64,000 nucleotides of DNA from Plantibacter flavus. Its GTDB lineage: Bacteria; Actinomycetota; Actinomycetes; Actinomycetales; Microbacteriaceae. Below, in pieces: positions 62,474 to 64,000 of the stretch. Under the pieces are notes generated by a model. The model was not told the origin of the DNA, ran no database searches, and saw only the letters and a program-made list of their open reading frames with translations. The stretch spans positions 2,232,001 through 2,296,000 of the forward strand of contig NZ_CP019402.1 in NCBI RefSeq assembly GCF_002024505.1. Reading direction: 5' to 3'. The position numbers and the translations under genes were made by a program. Position 1 is the stretch's first letter. Every line of letters starts with the position of its first letter.

Positions 62474-64000
62474 CTACTTCACCTTTCCGGCGTCGATGTC
62501 GAGCGTGGGTGCGTCAGGTGCGTCCTTCGCGGGACCGACGCCGACCGGGATACCGACCTCGGGGTGGTGGAGGTCGAAGGCCGGGCGCTCCGAGCGGATG
62601 CGCGGGATGGAAACGAAGTTGTGACGCGGCGGGGGCGAGCTGGTCGCCCACTCGAGCGATCCACCGTACCCCCACGGGTCGTCCTCGGTGACTCGAGGAG
62701 CCTTCCGGATCGTGATGTACACGTTCAGGAAGAAGGGCAGCAGCGAGATGGCGAGGATGAACGAGCCCACGGTCGACAGCTGGTTCATCCAGGTGAAGCC
62801 GTCCTCAGGCGAGTACGTCGCGTAGCGGCGCGGGAACCCGATGACGCCCAGCCAGTGCTGGATGAGGAACGTCGTGTGGAAGCCGATGAAGAGCAGCCAG
62901 AAGTGCCAGTAGCCGAGCTTCTCGTTGAGCATCTTGCCCGTCCACTTCGGCCACCAGAAGTAGAAGCCGGCGAACATGGCGAACACGACCGTGCCGAACA
63001 CGACGTAGTGGAAGTGCGCCACGACGAAGTAGGAGTCGGAGACGTGGAAGTCGAGCGGCGGCGAAGCGAGGATGACACCGGTGAGTCCACCGAAGACGAA
63101 GGTGATCAGGAAGCCGATCGACCAGAGCATCGGGGTCTCGAAGGTCACCGAACCGCGCCACATCGTGCCCAGCCAGTTGAAGATCTTCACGCCGGTCGGA
63201 ACCGCGATGAGCATCGTCATGAGGGCGAAGAACGGCAGGAGCACCGATCCGGTGACGTACATGTGGTGTGCCCACACCGTCACGGAGAGGGCCGCGATCG
63301 CGATGGTCGCGTAGATCAGGGTCTTGTAGCCGAAGATCGGCTTGCGGCTGAACACCGGGAAGATCTCGGAGACGATGCCGAAGAACGGCAGCGCGATGAT
63401 GTAGACCTCGGGGTGCCCGAAGAACCAGAACAGGTGCTGCCACAGGATGACGCCGCCGTTGGCCGCGTCGTAGATGTGGGCGTCGAACACGCGGTCCGCG
63501 GCAAGGCCGAAGAGGGCCGCTGCGAGCACCGGGAACGCCATCAGAACGAGGATGGACGTCACGAGGACGTTCCACGTGAAGATCGGCATGCGGAACATCG
63601 TCATGCCGGGGGCGCGCATCGTGATGATCGTGGTGATGAAGTTGACGCCACCGAGGATGGTGCCGAAGCCGCTGAGCGCCAGTCCGAGGACCCAGAGATT
63701 GCCTCCGAGCCCTGGCGAGAACGTCGTACTCGACAGTGGCGCATAGGCGAACCAGCCGAAGGCGGCTGCACCCTGCGGGGTGAGGAAGCCACCGACGGCA
63801 ATGAGGCTACCGAAGGCGTAGAGCCAGAACGCGAAGGCGTTCAGTCGCGGGAAGGCGACGTCCGGTGCGCCGATCTGCAGCGGCATGAGCGCGTTCGCGA
63901 ACCCTGCGAAGAGCGGCGTCGCGAACATGAGGAGCATGATCGTGCCGTGCATCGTGAAGAGCTGGTTGTACTGCTCCTTGGTCTCCACGATCGTGCCACC
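62474..64000 (-). CDS. ctaD: Cytochrome c oxidase subunit I, cut at the window end
   Basis: 508 residues of the catalytic subunit of the aa3 oxidase are visible; the N terminus (about 60-75 residues) is outside the window. Heme and copper ligands seen: MHGTIM (heme a), [10 protein letters not shown] (the copper-B histidine and cross-linked tyrosine), WAHHMY (two copper histidines) and [10 protein letters not shown] (heme a3 and a). An ATG at 63988 is internal, not the start. ctaC is expected just beyond the window. It is convergent with the qcr operon. Confidence 0.96.
   Translation of the reverse strand, partial: GGTIVETKEQYNQLFTMHGTIMLLMFATPLFAGFANALMPLQIGAPDVAFPRLNAFAFWLYAFGSLIAVGGFLTPQGAAAFGWFAYAPLSSTTFSPGLGGNLWVLGLALSGFGTILGGVNFITTIITMRAPGMTMFRMPIFTWNVLVTSILVLMAFPVLAAALFGLAADRVFDAHIYDAANGGVILWQHLFWFFGHPEVYIIALPFFGIVSEIFPVFSRKPIFGYKTLIYATIAIAALSVTVWAHHMYVTGSVLLPFFALMTMLIAVPTGVKIFNWLGTMWRGSVTFETPMLWSIGFLITFVFGGLTGVILASPPLDFHVSDSYFVVAHFHYVVFGTVVFAMFAGFYFWWPKWTGKMLNEKLGYWHFWLLFIGFHTTFLIQHWLGVIGFPRRYATYSPEDGFTWMNQLSTVGSFILAISLLPFFLNVYITIRKAPRVTEDDPWGYGGSLEWATSSPPPRHNFVSIPRIRSERPAFDLHHPEVGIPVGVGPAKDAPDAPTLDIDAGKVK

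Overview
The window is GC-rich DNA from an actinomycete, most likely of the family Microbacteriaceae; the genus cannot be told from the sequence alone. Supporting signs are the mycothiol gene mshC, rbpA, a cytochrome bcc-aa3 respiratory chain with a diheme QcrC and the actinobacterial subunit CtaF, a pafB-pafC-tatA-tatC-helY block, SUF as the only Fe-S assembly locus seen, many GTG starts, and frequent 4-bp start/stop overlaps. Nothing looks like a prophage, insertion sequence, plasmid region or CRISPR array; this reads as core chromosome with one small accessory-looking spot at about 49.0-52.7 kb.

Layout. 0-7 kb: pentose-phosphate genes (tal end, tkt) diverge from ctaB and a helicase that converge on ctaA, so both heme O and heme A synthesis flank the helicase. 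7.5-11.6 kb: SUF operon (sufB, sufD, Rieske protein, sufC, sufT-like). 11.7-16 kb: a MalY-type lyase, an ABC-F ATPase, then SURF1 with two small genes. 16-24 kb: fabG-like reductase, serB, glgC diverging from a glycogen/maltose-1-phosphate synthase, an ABC ATPase, type B L31 with a structured leader, a DnaQ-type exonuclease, a hydrolase and a sirtuin. 24-36 kb: SpoU methyltransferase, D,D-carboxypeptidase, GDSL hydrolase, second helicase, tRNA-Leu(GAG), M20 peptidase, uppP-mshC, PAC2 protein, HAD phosphatase-trmI. 36-45 kb: FKBP lipoprotein, pafB-pafC, tatA, tatC, helY, lnt. 44.6-47.4 kb: nfeD-SPFH-GDPD-rbpA. 47.6-52.7 kb: atypical SDR, HdeD-like protein, short UvrA-like ATPase and a TetR regulator. 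53-55.3 kb: PTS-dependent dihydroxyacetone kinase (dhaK-dhaL-dhaM). 55.5-64 kb: trpD, then ctaE-qcrC-qcrA-qcrB converging on ctaF-ctaD (ctaD cut by the window end).

How the genes fit together. Aerobic respiration is the main theme: heme A supply (ctaB, ctaA), oxidase assembly (SURF1), Rieske/Fe-S supply (SUF), Tat export (tatA, tatC, which in other bacteria export Rieske proteins) and the bcc-aa3 enzymes all lie here. A palindrome resembling a DtxR/IdeR iron box lies upstream of ctaE. A second theme is stress: rbpA behind a SigH/SigR-like promoter, pafB-pafC without a visible proteasome gene, and mycothiol synthesis.

The clearest regulatory pattern is a -10-like TANNNT hexamer exactly 6 nt before the start codon of eleven genes, consistent with leaderless transcription. 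I did not find a convincing wholly new system; the best candidates for follow-up are the UvrA-like/TetR locus, the 45-bp glgC/glgA divergent promoter, the L31 leader and the intergenic repeat family.
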